This document shows, in pieces, positions 34,479-42,318 of a stretch of 64,000 nucleotides of DNA. The DNA comes from an uncultured Clostridia bacterium (GTDB taxonomy: Bacteria; Bacillota; Clostridia; Christensenellales; Borkfalkiaceae). The DNA lies in assembly GCA_947629575.1 (NCBI GenBank), contig CANREF010000004.1, positions 1 through 64,000 on the forward strand, written 5' to 3'. Below the pieces are notes generated by a model that was given only the letters and a program-made list of their open reading frames with translations, did no database searches and was not told the DNA's origin. How positions within the stretch are numbered: position 1 is the first letter of the stretch; the number at the start of each line of letters is the position of its first letter. A program made the position numbers and the translations under genes.

Positions 34479-35002
34479 CTTGCCTTAGGCGGAATTGACT
34501 TCCGCCGTAGGCGACCCAATTTGGCAATTACTTTTGCCTTATTGTCCTTTGAAACGAATGAGAGGACAAAAAAGTTAGAACGGAGAGGAAGGTTTCCTCA
34601 CGGAAAAAGATTTTGCGAAGCAAAAGATTTTTCGTGAATCCATTCTCAATCACTTGCCTTAGGCGGAATTGACTTCCGCCGTAGGCGACCCAATTTGGCA
34701 ATTACTTTTGCCTTGTTGTCCTTTGAAACGAATGAGAGGACAAAAAAGTTAGAACGGAGAGGAAGGTTTCCTCACGGAAAAAGATTTTGCGAAGCAAAAG
34801 ATTTTTCGTGAATCCATTCTCAATCACTTGCCTTAGGCGGAATTGACTTCCGCCGTAGGCGACCCAATTTGGCAATTACTTTTGCCTTATTGTCCGATGA
34901 AACGAATAAGAGGACAAGTAAGTTAAAGCATTCAGGTAAGTTTCCTCGCGAAAAAGATTTTGCGCAAGCAAAAGATTTTTCGCGAAAATCAGGAGAAAAG
35001 TT
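34479..35002. repeat. 174-bp tandem repeat, two full copies and a diverged third
   Basis: Units begin CTTGCCTTAGGCGGAATTGA at 34479, 34653 and 34827, exactly 174 bases apart. Each unit holds three hairpins: GGCGGAA/TTCCGCC, TTGTCCT/AGGACAA and a long one of the type GAAAAAGATTTTGC-GAA-GCAAAAGATTTTTC. The third unit is altered in its second half and runs up to the ribosome site of the lipoprotein gene. Related sequence in the opposite direction lies near 55265-55360. Confidence 0.9.
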
Positions 35003-35596
35003 ATGCGGTTCAAAATCATCGCTGCGGTATGTGCGGCGGCAATTCTTTTTGTCTGTACGGGCTGCGGGTCGTATTCCTATCGGGAGTCCGAGGACGGCAG
35101 AATGGAATACGGCGTCTCCGATCTGAAGAAAGACGTCTTTTGTATCGGTCCGAATTGGTGCGGGGAGGAAGATATGTCCTTTGAAGTCCCCGACGAGTTC
35201 ATGGGCTATCCCGTCACCACCCTCGGCGGCTACACGGGGCGGGGCTATCCCTGCCCGTTTGCGGTGCGCGTCAGTGCGGAGAAATACGGGTTTTCCGGGG
35301 ACAAAGGGTTTTCCTGCAGCGACGGGTTTTTCGACTTTTACCACCGCTCGGATGACGAGTATGAGACGCTCGTCTTTTCCGTCCGTTTGGGCAAGAACGT
35401 GCGCACGCTCGAATATGTCGACGGAAAGAGCTATCTCGGGTATTATCTCGATCTCGAAGACGAGGAATTTGACTTCACCGTAAAGATCGTCTATTCTTTC
35501 ACGGTGGACGAGGAGAACGCGACCTTTTACGCCGAGGACGGGAAATTGTATTATAAAGGAAGCGGCGAACTTGTTGACGAGTTCTTTTACGAATAA
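35003..35596 (+). CDS. Putative lipoprotein, unknown function
   Basis: 197 residues with a lipoprotein signal: basic start, hydrophobic core and a VCTGC lipobox (Cys near 23). The mature part is acidic and rich in Tyr, Asp and Glu and has no domain I recognise. The ribosome site (AGGAGAAAAG) lies at the very end of the tandem repeat. It sits 10 bases before rpe in the same direction, taking the place normally held by prpC-prkC-rsgA. Confidence 0.7.
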   Translation: MRFKIIAAVCAAAILFVCTGCGSYSYRESEDGRMEYGVSDLKKDVFCIGPNWCGEEDMSFEVPDEFMGYPVTTLGGYTGRGYPCPFAVRVSAEKYGFSGDKGFSCSDGFFDFYHRSDDEYETLVFSVRLGKNVRTLEYVDGKSYLGYYLDLEDEEFDFTVKIVYSFTVDEENATFYAEDGKLYYKGSGELVDEFFYE

Positions 35597-35606
35597 GGAG
35601 GGGCTT

Positions 35607-36257
35607 ATGAACATCAAAATTGCACCGAGCATTTTGGCGAGCGATTTTTCCAAAGTCGGGGAAGAAGTGAAACGGCTCGAAAAGAGCGGTGCGGACCTTG
35701 TGCATTGCGACGTCATGGACGGGAATTTCGTTCCGCCGATCACCTTCGGCGCGCAGATGGTAAGGGCCATCCGTCCGCACACCAAGCTCCCGCTCGACTG
35801 CCACCTCATGGTCTTGCACCCCGAGACGCAGATCGAGGACTTCGCCATGAGCGGCGCGGACATCATCACCGTCCATGCCGAGGCGGGCGACATCCCCGCT
35901 CTTTTCAAACAAATTGAAAGTTTCGGCGTAAAGAAGAGCGCCGTAATCAACCCCGAGACGGCTGCGGAAGAGCTCTTCCCCGCCGTGGACGAGGGGGCGG
36001 ATATGCTCCTCTTGATGAGCGTTCACCCCGGCTGGGGCGGGCAGAAATTCATTCCCGAAACGCTCAAAAAAATTGAGACTGTGCGAAATTATTGCATAAA
36101 GCACGGCGCGGGCGATCTTGACATCGAAGTGGACGGCGGCGTCACCGAAAAGAACGTCAAAGACGTCATCTCGGCGGGGGCGAACGTCATCGTCGCGGGG
36201 AGCACCGTGTTCCGCGCGGCGGATATGGCGGCGACCATACGGAGGCTGCGCGGATGA
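35607..36257 (+). CDS. rpe: Ribulose-phosphate 3-epimerase
   Basis: 216 residues. TIM-barrel family motifs: PSILASDFSKVGEEV, HCDVMDGNFVPPITFG, HLMV, MSVHPGWGGQKFI, and DGGV near the C-terminus. It interconverts ribulose-5-P and xylulose-5-P. The start at 35607 has an AAGGAGG ribosome site. Overlaps thiN by 4 bases. Confidence 0.96.
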   Translation: MNIKIAPSILASDFSKVGEEVKRLEKSGADLVHCDVMDGNFVPPITFGAQMVRAIRPHTKLPLDCHLMVLHPETQIEDFAMSGADIITVHAEAGDIPALFKQIESFGVKKSAVINPETAAEELFPAVDEGADMLLLMSVHPGWGGQKFIPETLKKIETVRNYCIKHGAGDLDIEVDGGVTEKNVKDVISAGANVIVAGSTVFRAADMAATIRRLRG

Positions 36258-36880
36258 TCGGCGGGCGGAAAGTCGTCATTCTCTTGAACGGCGAGCCCTA
36301 CCGCGGTACGATCGAGGCGGAAAACGCCTACGTCATCTGCTGCGACGGGGCGTATTCATGGGCGAAGGGGAAGGTGAAGATCGACGAGAACCTCGGCGAC
36401 TTCGATTCCTTAAACGAAGAACCCATTCCCGCACCCCTCAAAAAATTCCCCTCCGAGAAGAACGAGACGGACGGCGAACTCGCCGTGGACAGGGCATTGG
36501 AACTTGGCGCTGCCGACCTCATCTTTTACGGCGGAGGGGGAGGGCGCGAGGACCACTTCCTCGGCAATCTTCACCTATTATATAAGGCGAAGAGAGCGGG
36601 CGTTGCGGCTGTCCTCAAGACCAACGGCGCGGAGATCTCCCTCTGCGGCAAGGGAAAACAGGAGTTTGCTTGCAGGAAGGGGCAGACTGTTTCGCTGTTA
36701 CCTTTCGGCGGCGACGCGCATATCATGGATAGTAGCGGGCTGAAATACCCGATGCAGGATCTGTGGCTTCGCTACGGCTCTACGCGCGGCGTCTCCAATC
36801 TCACCGAGAGCGGCGGGGATTTTTCGTTCACCGTGGAGGAGGGATACGCGCTCTGCATCATCAATGAGGAGGGAAGATGA
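36254..36880 (+). CDS. thiN: Thiamine diphosphokinase
   Basis: 208 residues. CDGAYSWA and LGDFDS (metal-binding Asp pair) with the family's GGGGREDHFLGNLHLL motif. It transfers pyrophosphate from ATP to thiamine. The conserved order rpe-thiN-spoVM is kept; its stop overlaps the spoVM start. Confidence 0.92.
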   Translation: MIGGRKVVILLNGEPYRGTIEAENAYVICCDGAYSWAKGKVKIDENLGDFDSLNEEPIPAPLKKFPSEKNETDGELAVDRALELGAADLIFYGGGGGREDHFLGNLHLLYKAKRAGVAAVLKTNGAEISLCGKGKQEFACRKGQTVSLLPFGGDAHIMDSSGLKYPMQDLWLRYGSTRGVSNLTESGGDFSFTVEEGYALCIINEEGR

Positions 36881-36942
36881 TCGTCTGTATTAAGCTCCCG
36901 CACATCGTCGGGTGCATCATCAGGCTCTTCTACAAAGGATGA
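36877..36942 (+). CDS. spoVM: SpoVM, stage V sporulation micro-protein
   Basis: A 21-residue frame, MIVCIKLPHIVGCIIRLFYK plus a final Gly. It has the SpoVM pattern: a short start, the IKLP turn with the helix-breaking Pro, then an amphipathic helix (IVGCIIRLFYKG) with Arg/Lys on the polar face. In Bacillus the 26-residue SpoVM binds the convex forespore membrane and recruits SpoIVA for coat assembly. Its place straight after thiN is exactly where spoVM sits in Bacillus. It overlaps thiN (ATGA) and the next gene (ATGA), so it is coupled to both. It is 5 residues shorter than the Bacillus protein. Confidence 0.85.
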   Translation: MIVCIKLPHIVGCIIRLFYKG

Positions 36943-37832
36943 ATTATATCGATCTTCACTGCGACGCCCTCACAAGCGAGGGCGTTTTCGTTGTCACGAA
37001 GGAAAATTTGCGGCGGGGCGGCTGTCTTTTGCAGTGCTTCGCCGCCTTTATCCGCGAGCGGGAAGGGCGCTTTGCCCGCGCGCTTGCGCTGTGCGACAAA
37101 TTCGATAAACTTTGCGAAACTGAGGGGTATGTTCCCGTGCGGAAGTTTTCGGATATCCGCTTCGGGCGCATAAACGCCCTTCTCACGGTGGAAGAGGGGG
37201 GAGCGATCGAGGGAAGCCTCGAAAAGCTCGAGGCGCTCTATCGGCGCGGCGTGCGCATGATGACGCTCACATGGAATTTTCAAAATGAGATCGGCGCGCC
37301 GAACGCGTTCGGCGCGCCGATCGAACCACAGACGGGTTTGACCCCCTTCGGCAAAACTGCCGTGGAGCGGATGAGGGAACTTGGTATGCTCGTCGATGTT
37401 TCGCATGGGAGCGACGTGCTCGTCAAAGACGTTGCCGCGGTCATGCGGGGAATTCCCTTTGTCGCGAGCCATTCCAATGCGCGCGAAATTTTCCCGCATC
37501 CGCGCAACCTCGGCGACGAGCAGATCCGCCTCATCGCAGAGAGCGGCGGGGTCGTGGGGCTGAACTTCTACGATCGGTTTCTCGGCGCGGACAGAACGGC
37601 GGACGGACAGAGGCAGGCGCTTCTTGCCCATGCGGAGCACATCATAAAGATCGGCGGGGAGGACGTTTTGGCGCTCGGGAGCGACTTCGACGGCATTCCC
37701 GAAAATCCCTATCTGAAAGACCCTGCCTGTATGCCGAAGTTCGCGGAAGAGCTCAAAAAAAAGTTCGGCGAACGCGTCGCCCGAAAGATCGCAAGCGGAA
37801 ACGCCCTTCGCGTGCTCCGCGTTTTGAAATGA
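36939..37832 (+). CDS. Membrane dipeptidase (peptidase M19 family)
   Basis: 297 residues. Zinc ligands in DLHCD (about 4-8), a bridging Glu in VEEGGAIEG, VDVSH and ASHSNAR histidines, and GSDFDGIP near the C-terminus. The family cleaves dipeptides, often with a D-residue at the second position, and includes renal dipeptidase. The start at 36939 overlaps the spoVM stop. Its presence between spoVM and the rpmB region is not the Bacillus order. A role in peptidoglycan peptide recycling is possible but not shown. Confidence 0.9.
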   Translation: MNYIDLHCDALTSEGVFVVTKENLRRGGCLLQCFAAFIREREGRFARALALCDKFDKLCETEGYVPVRKFSDIRFGRINALLTVEEGGAIEGSLEKLEALYRRGVRMMTLTWNFQNEIGAPNAFGAPIEPQTGLTPFGKTAVERMRELGMLVDVSHGSDVLVKDVAAVMRGIPFVASHSNAREIFPHPRNLGDEQIRLIAESGGVVGLNFYDRFLGADRTADGQRQALLAHAEHIIKIGGEDVLALGSDFDGIPENPYLKDPACMPKFAEELKKKFGERVARKIASGNALRVLRVLK

Positions 37833-37846
37833 TTTCGGAAAAATAC

Positions 37847-37875
37847 TTGAAAAATTTTTAACGCTGTGGTATACT
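37847..37875 (+). promoter_or_regulatory. Promoter of a structured RNA
   Basis: TTGAAA (37847-37852), 17-base spacer, TATACT (37870-37875). The first strong stem of the RNA begins 7 bases after the -10 box. Confidence 0.75.
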
Positions 37876-37881
37876 GAGTGC

Positions 37882-38032
37882 GTCACACAAACAGAATAAC
37901 TTATTGGATAGGGGCGCAAACTGGGCTTTGCGTATCTCTTTATTTTCCCTACTCAATAAGTGGTTGGAAGTTTGTGTGACAACAATCGGGGATACCAACG
38001 CAGTGTGTCTTCGGTTGGAGGCACACTTTTTT
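37882..38032 (+). ncRNA. Structured non-coding RNA or leader, class unknown
   Basis: About 151 bases without a convincing frame. GTCACACAAAC (37882-37892) pairs with GTTTGTGTGAC (37970-37980), an 11-bp closing stem. Inside, ACTTATTG pairs with CAATAAGT, TAGGG with CCCTA, and CGCAAA with TTTGCG around loop CTGGGC, leaving a one-sided pyrimidine-rich bulge. A 22-base linker leads to a terminator. A CCAAC in the linker could also pair with GTTGG in the terminator loop. The rod with internal bubbles recalls 6S RNA but I see no decisive signature; it may also be a leader of the next gene. Confidence 0.55.
38003..38032 (+). terminator. Terminator of the structured RNA
   Basis: GTGTGTC (38003-38009) pairs with GGCACAC (38020-38026), followed by TTTTTT. 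Confidence 0.8.
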
Positions 38033-38063
38033 ATTGGAAAAATTTATAAAAGGAGAAACACAT

Positions 38064-39488
38064 ATGAACAAATGTCCCAAATGCGGTACGGAATTCGAGG
38101 GCACTTTCTGCCCCGAATGCGGCACGAAGTGGATGGACAAAAAGACCTGCCCCGGCTGCGGCGCGCGGCTTGACGGCAGCGCGAAGTTCTGCACCTACTG
38201 TGGAAAGAGCTTTTATGCCCCGTCCCGCCCCGCACCCAAGCCCAAAAAGAAAAGATCTTTCAAGCGCTGGGTGAGCGAACATAAAAAGCTGTTCGGCTTT
38301 TTGATCGCCGCCTTTGTGCTCGTATTGATCCTCTCGGTCGTGATTCCGATCGTTATTATCCACCGCCACGACGGCACTTACTATCTCTACTCCAACGAGC
38401 AGTACGACTACGAGACATATCTTATTTTGAATGGAAATAGTTACACCGATGAAACGGGCTATTCCTGCGACGTAGAGTTTGACGGGAATCAGATCAAACT
38501 GTATGGCGAGATCTTCGGCATAAAAGATATAATCGCAAACGGCACGATCGACGGCGACGTGATGAGGCTCAAGATCATGGACACAGTGGTGATATACGCC
38601 AAGAAAGATCATGTACATAAATATGAACAAAAGACGATCCAAGAGCCGACTTGTAATCAAGAGGGAATTGTGGCAAAAGTTTGCCAAACGTGCGGTTTTC
38701 AAATGAGGGATGAAATTGAAAAAATAGCACCGCTTGGGCATGATTTTCAAAATCATGTTTGCACCCGATGTGGGGTGAATTCCAATATCTTATTGGAATA
38801 TTCTATGGTTGCCGATGGGAGCGGGTATATCGTCACAGGTCTCGGAAGCTGTCCCGAGAAAGAAATTATCATTCCGAACGAGTACAGAGGGATTTCGGTA
38901 ACTTCAATCGGCGCGGAAGCATTTTCCGGGTATGATACGTTGATTTCGGTCACTATTGGAAGCAATGTGACCTCGATCGGAGAGTCTGCGTTCTATGGTT
39001 GTGAAAGGTTGGCTTCGATCACTATTGGAAGCAACGTGACTTCCATTGGATTGTCTGCGTTCGGTGGTTGCAGCGGGTTGACTTCGGTCACAATTCCCAA
39101 CAGCGTGACCTCGATTGGAGATTCGGCGTTCGAGAATTGCTACGGGTTGACTTTGGTCACTATTCCCGACAGCGTGACTTCGATCGGATATGCGGCGTTC
39201 GGAAGTTGCGACGGGTTGACGGAAATCACGATTCCCGACAGCGTGACCTCGATAGGATATGGGGCGTTCGGAGAGTGTAGCGGGCTGACTTCGGTCATAA
39301 TCGGAAACAGCGTAACTTCAATTGAGACTTATGCGTTCGCTTGGTGCGAAGGATTGACCTCAATCAAGTTCAATGGGACGACCGATGAGTGGAAAGCAAT
39401 CAAAAAAGATAGCTATTGGAAGTACGGTTCTCCCATTCAAGAAGTTATTTGCACCAACGGCACTCTCACGGGCTCGGATATTGGATAA
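38064..39488 (+). CDS. Zinc-ribbon, membrane-anchored BspA-type leucine-rich repeat protein
   Basis: 474 residues. Two zinc ribbons at the N-terminus (CPKCGTEFEGTFCPECG, 4-20; CPGCGARLDGSAKFCTYCG, about 30-48), a basic stretch, one membrane span (about 83-103), an extracellular region with two further CxxCG-type pairs (about 205-245), then seven 23-residue LRR_5 repeats of the SIGxxAFxxCxGLTSVTIPxSVT type. Such repeats occur on surface proteins that bind host or cell-wall targets. Base composition drops in the repeat half compared with neighbours, hinting at transfer or recent expansion. Ribosome site AAAAGGAG before 38064. Confidence 0.8.
   Translation: MNKCPKCGTEFEGTFCPECGTKWMDKKTCPGCGARLDGSAKFCTYCGKSFYAPSRPAPKPKKKRSFKRWVSEHKKLFGFLIAAFVLVLILSVVIPIVIIHRHDGTYYLYSNEQYDYETYLILNGNSYTDETGYSCDVEFDGNQIKLYGEIFGIKDIIANGTIDGDVMRLKIMDTVVIYAKKDHVHKYEQKTIQEPTCNQEGIVAKVCQTCGFQMRDEIEKIAPLGHDFQNHVCTRCGVNSNILLEYSMVADGSGYIVTGLGSCPEKEIIIPNEYRGISVTSIGAEAFSGYDTLISVTIGSNVTSIGESAFYGCERLASITIGSNVTSIGLSAFGGCSGLTSVTIPNSVTSIGDSAFENCYGLTLVTIPDSVTSIGYAAFGSCDGLTEITIPDSVTSIGYGAFGECSGLTSVIIGNSVTSIETYAFAWCEGLTSIKFNGTTDEWKAIKKDSYWKYGSPIQEVICTNGTLTGSDIG
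38904..39386 (+). repeat. Seven 69-bp coding repeats (BspA-type LRR units)
   Basis: The units are in register at 69 bases (23 codons) and are similar at the DNA level, especially GCGTGACYTCGATYGGA. Copy number could change by slippage or recombination. Confidence 0.8.
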
Positions 39489-39698
39489 GGCTGTCACTTA
39501 TCCCCCACAGGGAGTAGGGCTTGGATCCCCCTCAAAGGGTCGGGCTAAGCCCTCTCCTTAGGAGAGGGTGCCCCCGCAGGGGGCGGGTGTGGTGTCTTTG
39601 GCTTCTGATTATTCACCACCTCAGTCGCCTGCGGCGACAGCTCCTCCTAAGGAGGAGCTTTGTTACCCCCTCCTGAGGAGGGGGCAAAAAGTTCGGCC
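39489..39698. repeat. Cluster of short GC-rich palindromes
   Basis: Five near-perfect palindromes stand side by side: CCCTCTCCTTAGGAGAGGG, GCCCCCGCAGGGGGC, GTCGCCTGCGGCGAC, AGCTCCTCCTAAGGAGGAGCT and CCCCCTCCTGAGGAGGGGG type blocks. Similar units appear near 5650, 17520, 34410 and 52085. Confidence 0.7.
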
Positions 39699-39743
39699 GC
39701 ACAAAAAAGAGGGACTGCTCAAAGCAGTCCCTCTTTTTTGTGC
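39699..39743. terminator. Bidirectional terminator after rpmB and the LRR gene
   Basis: GCACAAAAAAGAGGGACTGCT pairs with its complement at 39723-39743 around a CAA loop. Both strands show AAAAAA before and TTTTTT after the GC stem. Confidence 0.9.
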
Positions 39744-39748
39744 TTAAC

Positions 39749-39937
39749 TTATACGCGTTCCACTTTATCGCTCTTGAGGCAGCGTGCGCAGACATAGCCG
39801 GTCTCGACCTTGCCATCTGCCTTATAAGTCACCTTCTGAACGTTTACGTTGAACGCTCTCCGCGTTTTGCGGTTGGAGTGGCTGACGTTGTTACCGCTCG
39901 TGCGGCCTTTCCCGCAGATAGTGCATACTCTCGACAT
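39749..39937 (-). CDS. rpmB: 50S ribosomal protein L28
   Basis: 62 residues from [20 protein letters not shown] to the C-terminal [13 protein letters not shown]. Two CxxC pairs make it a zinc-binding L28. The start at 39937 has an ideal ribosome site (GGAGGTGA). As in Bacillus, rpmB is transcribed away from the asp23-fakA genes. Confidence 0.96.
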   Translation of the reverse strand: MSRVCTICGKGRTSGNNVSHSNRKTRRAFNVNVQKVTYKADGKVETGYVCARCLKSDKVERV

Positions 39938-40005
39938 TATCTTCACCTCCGATGGGTTATTCCGTAATCTCTCCGCACGGAGACCCCGCCACGGAAATCC
40001 TCATC

Positions 40006-40034
40006 ATCATATCATTTTTACGGGAAAAAGGCAA
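40006..40034 (-). promoter_or_regulatory. Promoter of rpmB
   Basis: On the minus strand TTGCCT (40029-40034), 17-base spacer, TATGAT (40006-40011). Confidence 0.7.
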
Positions 40035-40095
40035 TTAAAAACGGGGGCTAAAAAGAAAAAAATCCGAAAAACCAAGAAAAAATTTATAATAATGC

Positions 40096-40124
40096 TTGCA
40101 AAAAGCGGCACAATAGGATAAAAT
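40096..40124 (+). promoter_or_regulatory. Promoter of asp23-fakA
   Basis: TTGCAA (40096-40101), 17-base spacer, TAAAAT (40119-40124). It is divergent from the rpmB promoter about 60 bases away. Confidence 0.7.
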
Positions 40125-40171
40125 AGGTATTGGCGAACGAGATGTATCTTCGCCCGACTGAGGAGAACAGT

Positions 40172-40522
40172 ATGTCGGTCAGCACAAGCAATGCATACGG
40201 AAAGATATCGATCTCCGATCTGGCGATCGCAAAGGTGGCGTCCCAAGCCGCGATGGAAAGCTATGGCATCGTGGATACGGTCGCGCGCCGTTTTACCGAC
40301 ACACTTGCCGAACTCCTCAAGAAAGATGCAGGCGGGAAGGGCGTGAAAGTCACGACTTCGGGCAATCGCATCTTCATCGATGTCTATGTTCTTATCAAGT
40401 ACGGCGTCTCCATTGAGGCGGTCGCCGAGTCCTTGAAAGAATCCATCAAATACAAAGTGGAAAACTTTACGGGAATGATCGTGGATACGGTTAATGTCAA
40501 CGTCATGGGCTTGAAATTATAG
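40172..40522 (+). CDS. Asp23/YloU-family envelope stress protein
   Basis: About 116 residues. The Asp23 core GKISISDLAIAKVASQAAMESYGIV and the VDVYVLIKYGVSIEAVAESLKESIKYKVE segment are clear. The frame is open from 40130 and another ATG is at 40142; I prefer 40172 because of GAGGAG just upstream and the usual family length. YloU stands before the fatty acid kinase gene in most Firmicutes. Confidence 0.88.
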   Translation: MSVSTSNAYGKISISDLAIAKVASQAAMESYGIVDTVARRFTDTLAELLKKDAGGKGVKVTTSGNRIFIDVYVLIKYGVSIEAVAESLKESIKYKVENFTGMIVDTVNVNVMGLKL

Positions 40523-40608
40523 TCCGCACTTTCGGGGCTCTTCCTTAAGTTTCCGCCATGGAGAGCCTCTTCCCATTTCCTTCATCCGCAGAGAATAAGG
40601 AGTCTCTC

Positions 40609-42261
40609 ATGCAGAAAACCATCAACTGCGCGACCTTCCGCAAAATGGTTCTGGTCGGCGCAAAAATGCTTGATAATAATCGGGCGAAAGTAGACGCCCT
40701 CAATGTGTTCCCCGTGCCGGACGGCGATACGGGAACCAATATGTCTCTCACCATACAATCGGCAGTCAAGGAGCTCTCCAATACAACATCCAATAATTTC
40801 ATGGAAGTGTGCGATTGCGTCTCAAAGGGCGCACTGAAGGGCGCGCGCGGCAATTCGGGCGTCATCCTCTCGCAGATCTTTCGCGGAATGTGCTCCGTTC
40901 TGCGCGTCGGGAAGCCCGAAGTGGACACCCGCGCGTTTGCCAAGGCGCTCGAAGCGGGCACAAAAGTCGCCTATAACGCCGTTGCCATTCCAAAGGAAGG
41001 CACTATTTTAACGGTCGTCCGCCTCATGAGCGAGTTCGCCATGAAGAATGCGGGCAAATACCGCGATTTCGACACCTTCCTTCCCGCTATCATCGAAGAA
41101 GGGGACAGGGCGCTCGCCAAGACGCCCGAGCTTCTGCCCGTTTTGAAGAAGGCGGGCGTCGTCGATTCGGGCGGCGTCGGGCTCATGACCATCATGCGCG
41201 GCTTTCAGGCGGCGATCATGGGGGACGAGATCGTCTCCGAAGTGCAGACGGAGGCAGCCAACGCGGCGCAGAGCCTCGATGCCGACTTCGGCGACAATTC
41301 CGAGATCATCAACATGGACCTCGGCGAGATCCAGTTCGCCTACTGCACCGAATTCTTCGTCATTAACTTAAAGAAGAGCACCACCCTTGCCGACATCGAT
41401 AAACTGAGAGAAAATCTCATGAACATCGGCGATTCGGTCATCTGCATCGGCGATCTCGAAATGATCAAGGTGCACGTTCATACCAACTGCCCGGGCGTTG
41501 CGCTCACCTATGCCTTGGAATTGGGCGAGCTCGACCGTCCCAAGATCGAGAACATGCTCGAACAGAACCGCGCGCTCAAAGCGAAGATCGCCGCGGAAAA
41601 GAAGGAACAGGGGATGCTCGCTATCTGCGCGGGCGACGGGATCTCGGATATCTTCAAAGACCTGTTTGTAGATCGCGTCATCGAGGGCGGACAGACGATG
41701 AATCCCTCCGCTTCGGACATCGCGACGGCGGTGCAGAAGATCAATGCGGACAATGTGTTCGTGTTCCCCAACAATAAGAATATCATCTTGGCGGCGGAAC
41801 AGGCGAAGGCGCTCGTCGAGAACAGGACCATTCACGTCATTCCCACCCGCAACGTGCCGCAGGGGTTTGCGGCGGCGCTCGCCTTCTCTCCCGATGCGAG
41901 CGTGGAAGAGAACAAGACAAACATGATCCACGCGCTCGACAACGTGAAAGCGGGCAGCGTCACCCACGCGGTGCGCACCACGAGCGTGAACGGCTTCAAC
42001 ATCAAGGAAGGGGACATCATCGGGCTCGATGACAAAAAAATTCTATCGAAGAGCGAATCGATCGACGAGACCGTTCTCAAACTTCTCGACAAATTGAAAG
42101 AGGATCAGCACGAAGTGATCACGCTGTATTACGGGGCAGATGTGAAGGAGGAAGACGCGGCCGCGCTGTCTGAAAAGGTGGCGGAAGCCTTCCCCGACTG
42201 CGACGTCGATTATCACAGCGGCGGACAGCCCGTGTACTACTACTTGGTATCTCTCGAATGA
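40609..42261 (+). CDS. fakA: Fatty acid kinase FakA (DAK2/DhaL domain protein YloV)
   Basis: 550 residues. N-terminal DhaL-like kinase domain with VFPVPDGDTGTNMSLT (about 25-40) and GARGNSGVILSQI, a middle domain and a C-terminal FakB-interacting region ending GGQPVYYYLVSLE. FakA phosphorylates fatty acids held by DegV-family FakB proteins for phospholipid synthesis. The start at 40609 has an AATAAGGAG site. In Bacillus sdaAB-sdaAA follow; here they are absent. Confidence 0.92.
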   Translation: MQKTINCATFRKMVLVGAKMLDNNRAKVDALNVFPVPDGDTGTNMSLTIQSAVKELSNTTSNNFMEVCDCVSKGALKGARGNSGVILSQIFRGMCSVLRVGKPEVDTRAFAKALEAGTKVAYNAVAIPKEGTILTVVRLMSEFAMKNAGKYRDFDTFLPAIIEEGDRALAKTPELLPVLKKAGVVDSGGVGLMTIMRGFQAAIMGDEIVSEVQTEAANAAQSLDADFGDNSEIINMDLGEIQFAYCTEFFVINLKKSTTLADIDKLRENLMNIGDSVICIGDLEMIKVHVHTNCPGVALTYALELGELDRPKIENMLEQNRALKAKIAAEKKEQGMLAICAGDGISDIFKDLFVDRVIEGGQTMNPSASDIATAVQKINADNVFVFPNNKNIILAAEQAKALVENRTIHVIPTRNVPQGFAAALAFSPDASVEENKTNMIHALDNVKAGSVTHAVRTTSVNGFNIKEGDIIGLDDKKILSKSESIDETVLKLLDKLKEDQHEVITLYYGADVKEEDAAALSEKVAEAFPDCDVDYHSGGQPVYYYLVSLE

Positions 42262-42267
42262 TGAGTT

Positions 42268-42295
42268 GCGGCTGCGCTTCGCGCAGCCGTTTTTC
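42268..42295 (+). terminator. Terminator of fakA
   Basis: CGGCTGCG-CTTC-(G)CGCAGCCG followed by TTTTT. Confidence 0.8.
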
Positions 42296-42318
42296 AAAAG
42301 ATACATAAGGAGTAGATC

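Noticed and set aside
34479-35002. Possible CRISPR array
   Set aside because: The period is 174 bases and the whole unit is repeated; there are no short repeats with unique spacers and no cas genes.
37882-38032. SRP RNA or T-box leader
   Set aside because: No GGAAGGAAGCAGCC-type or GNRA loop motif of SRP RNA and no T-box sequence with a tRNA-synthetase or amino-acid gene downstream.
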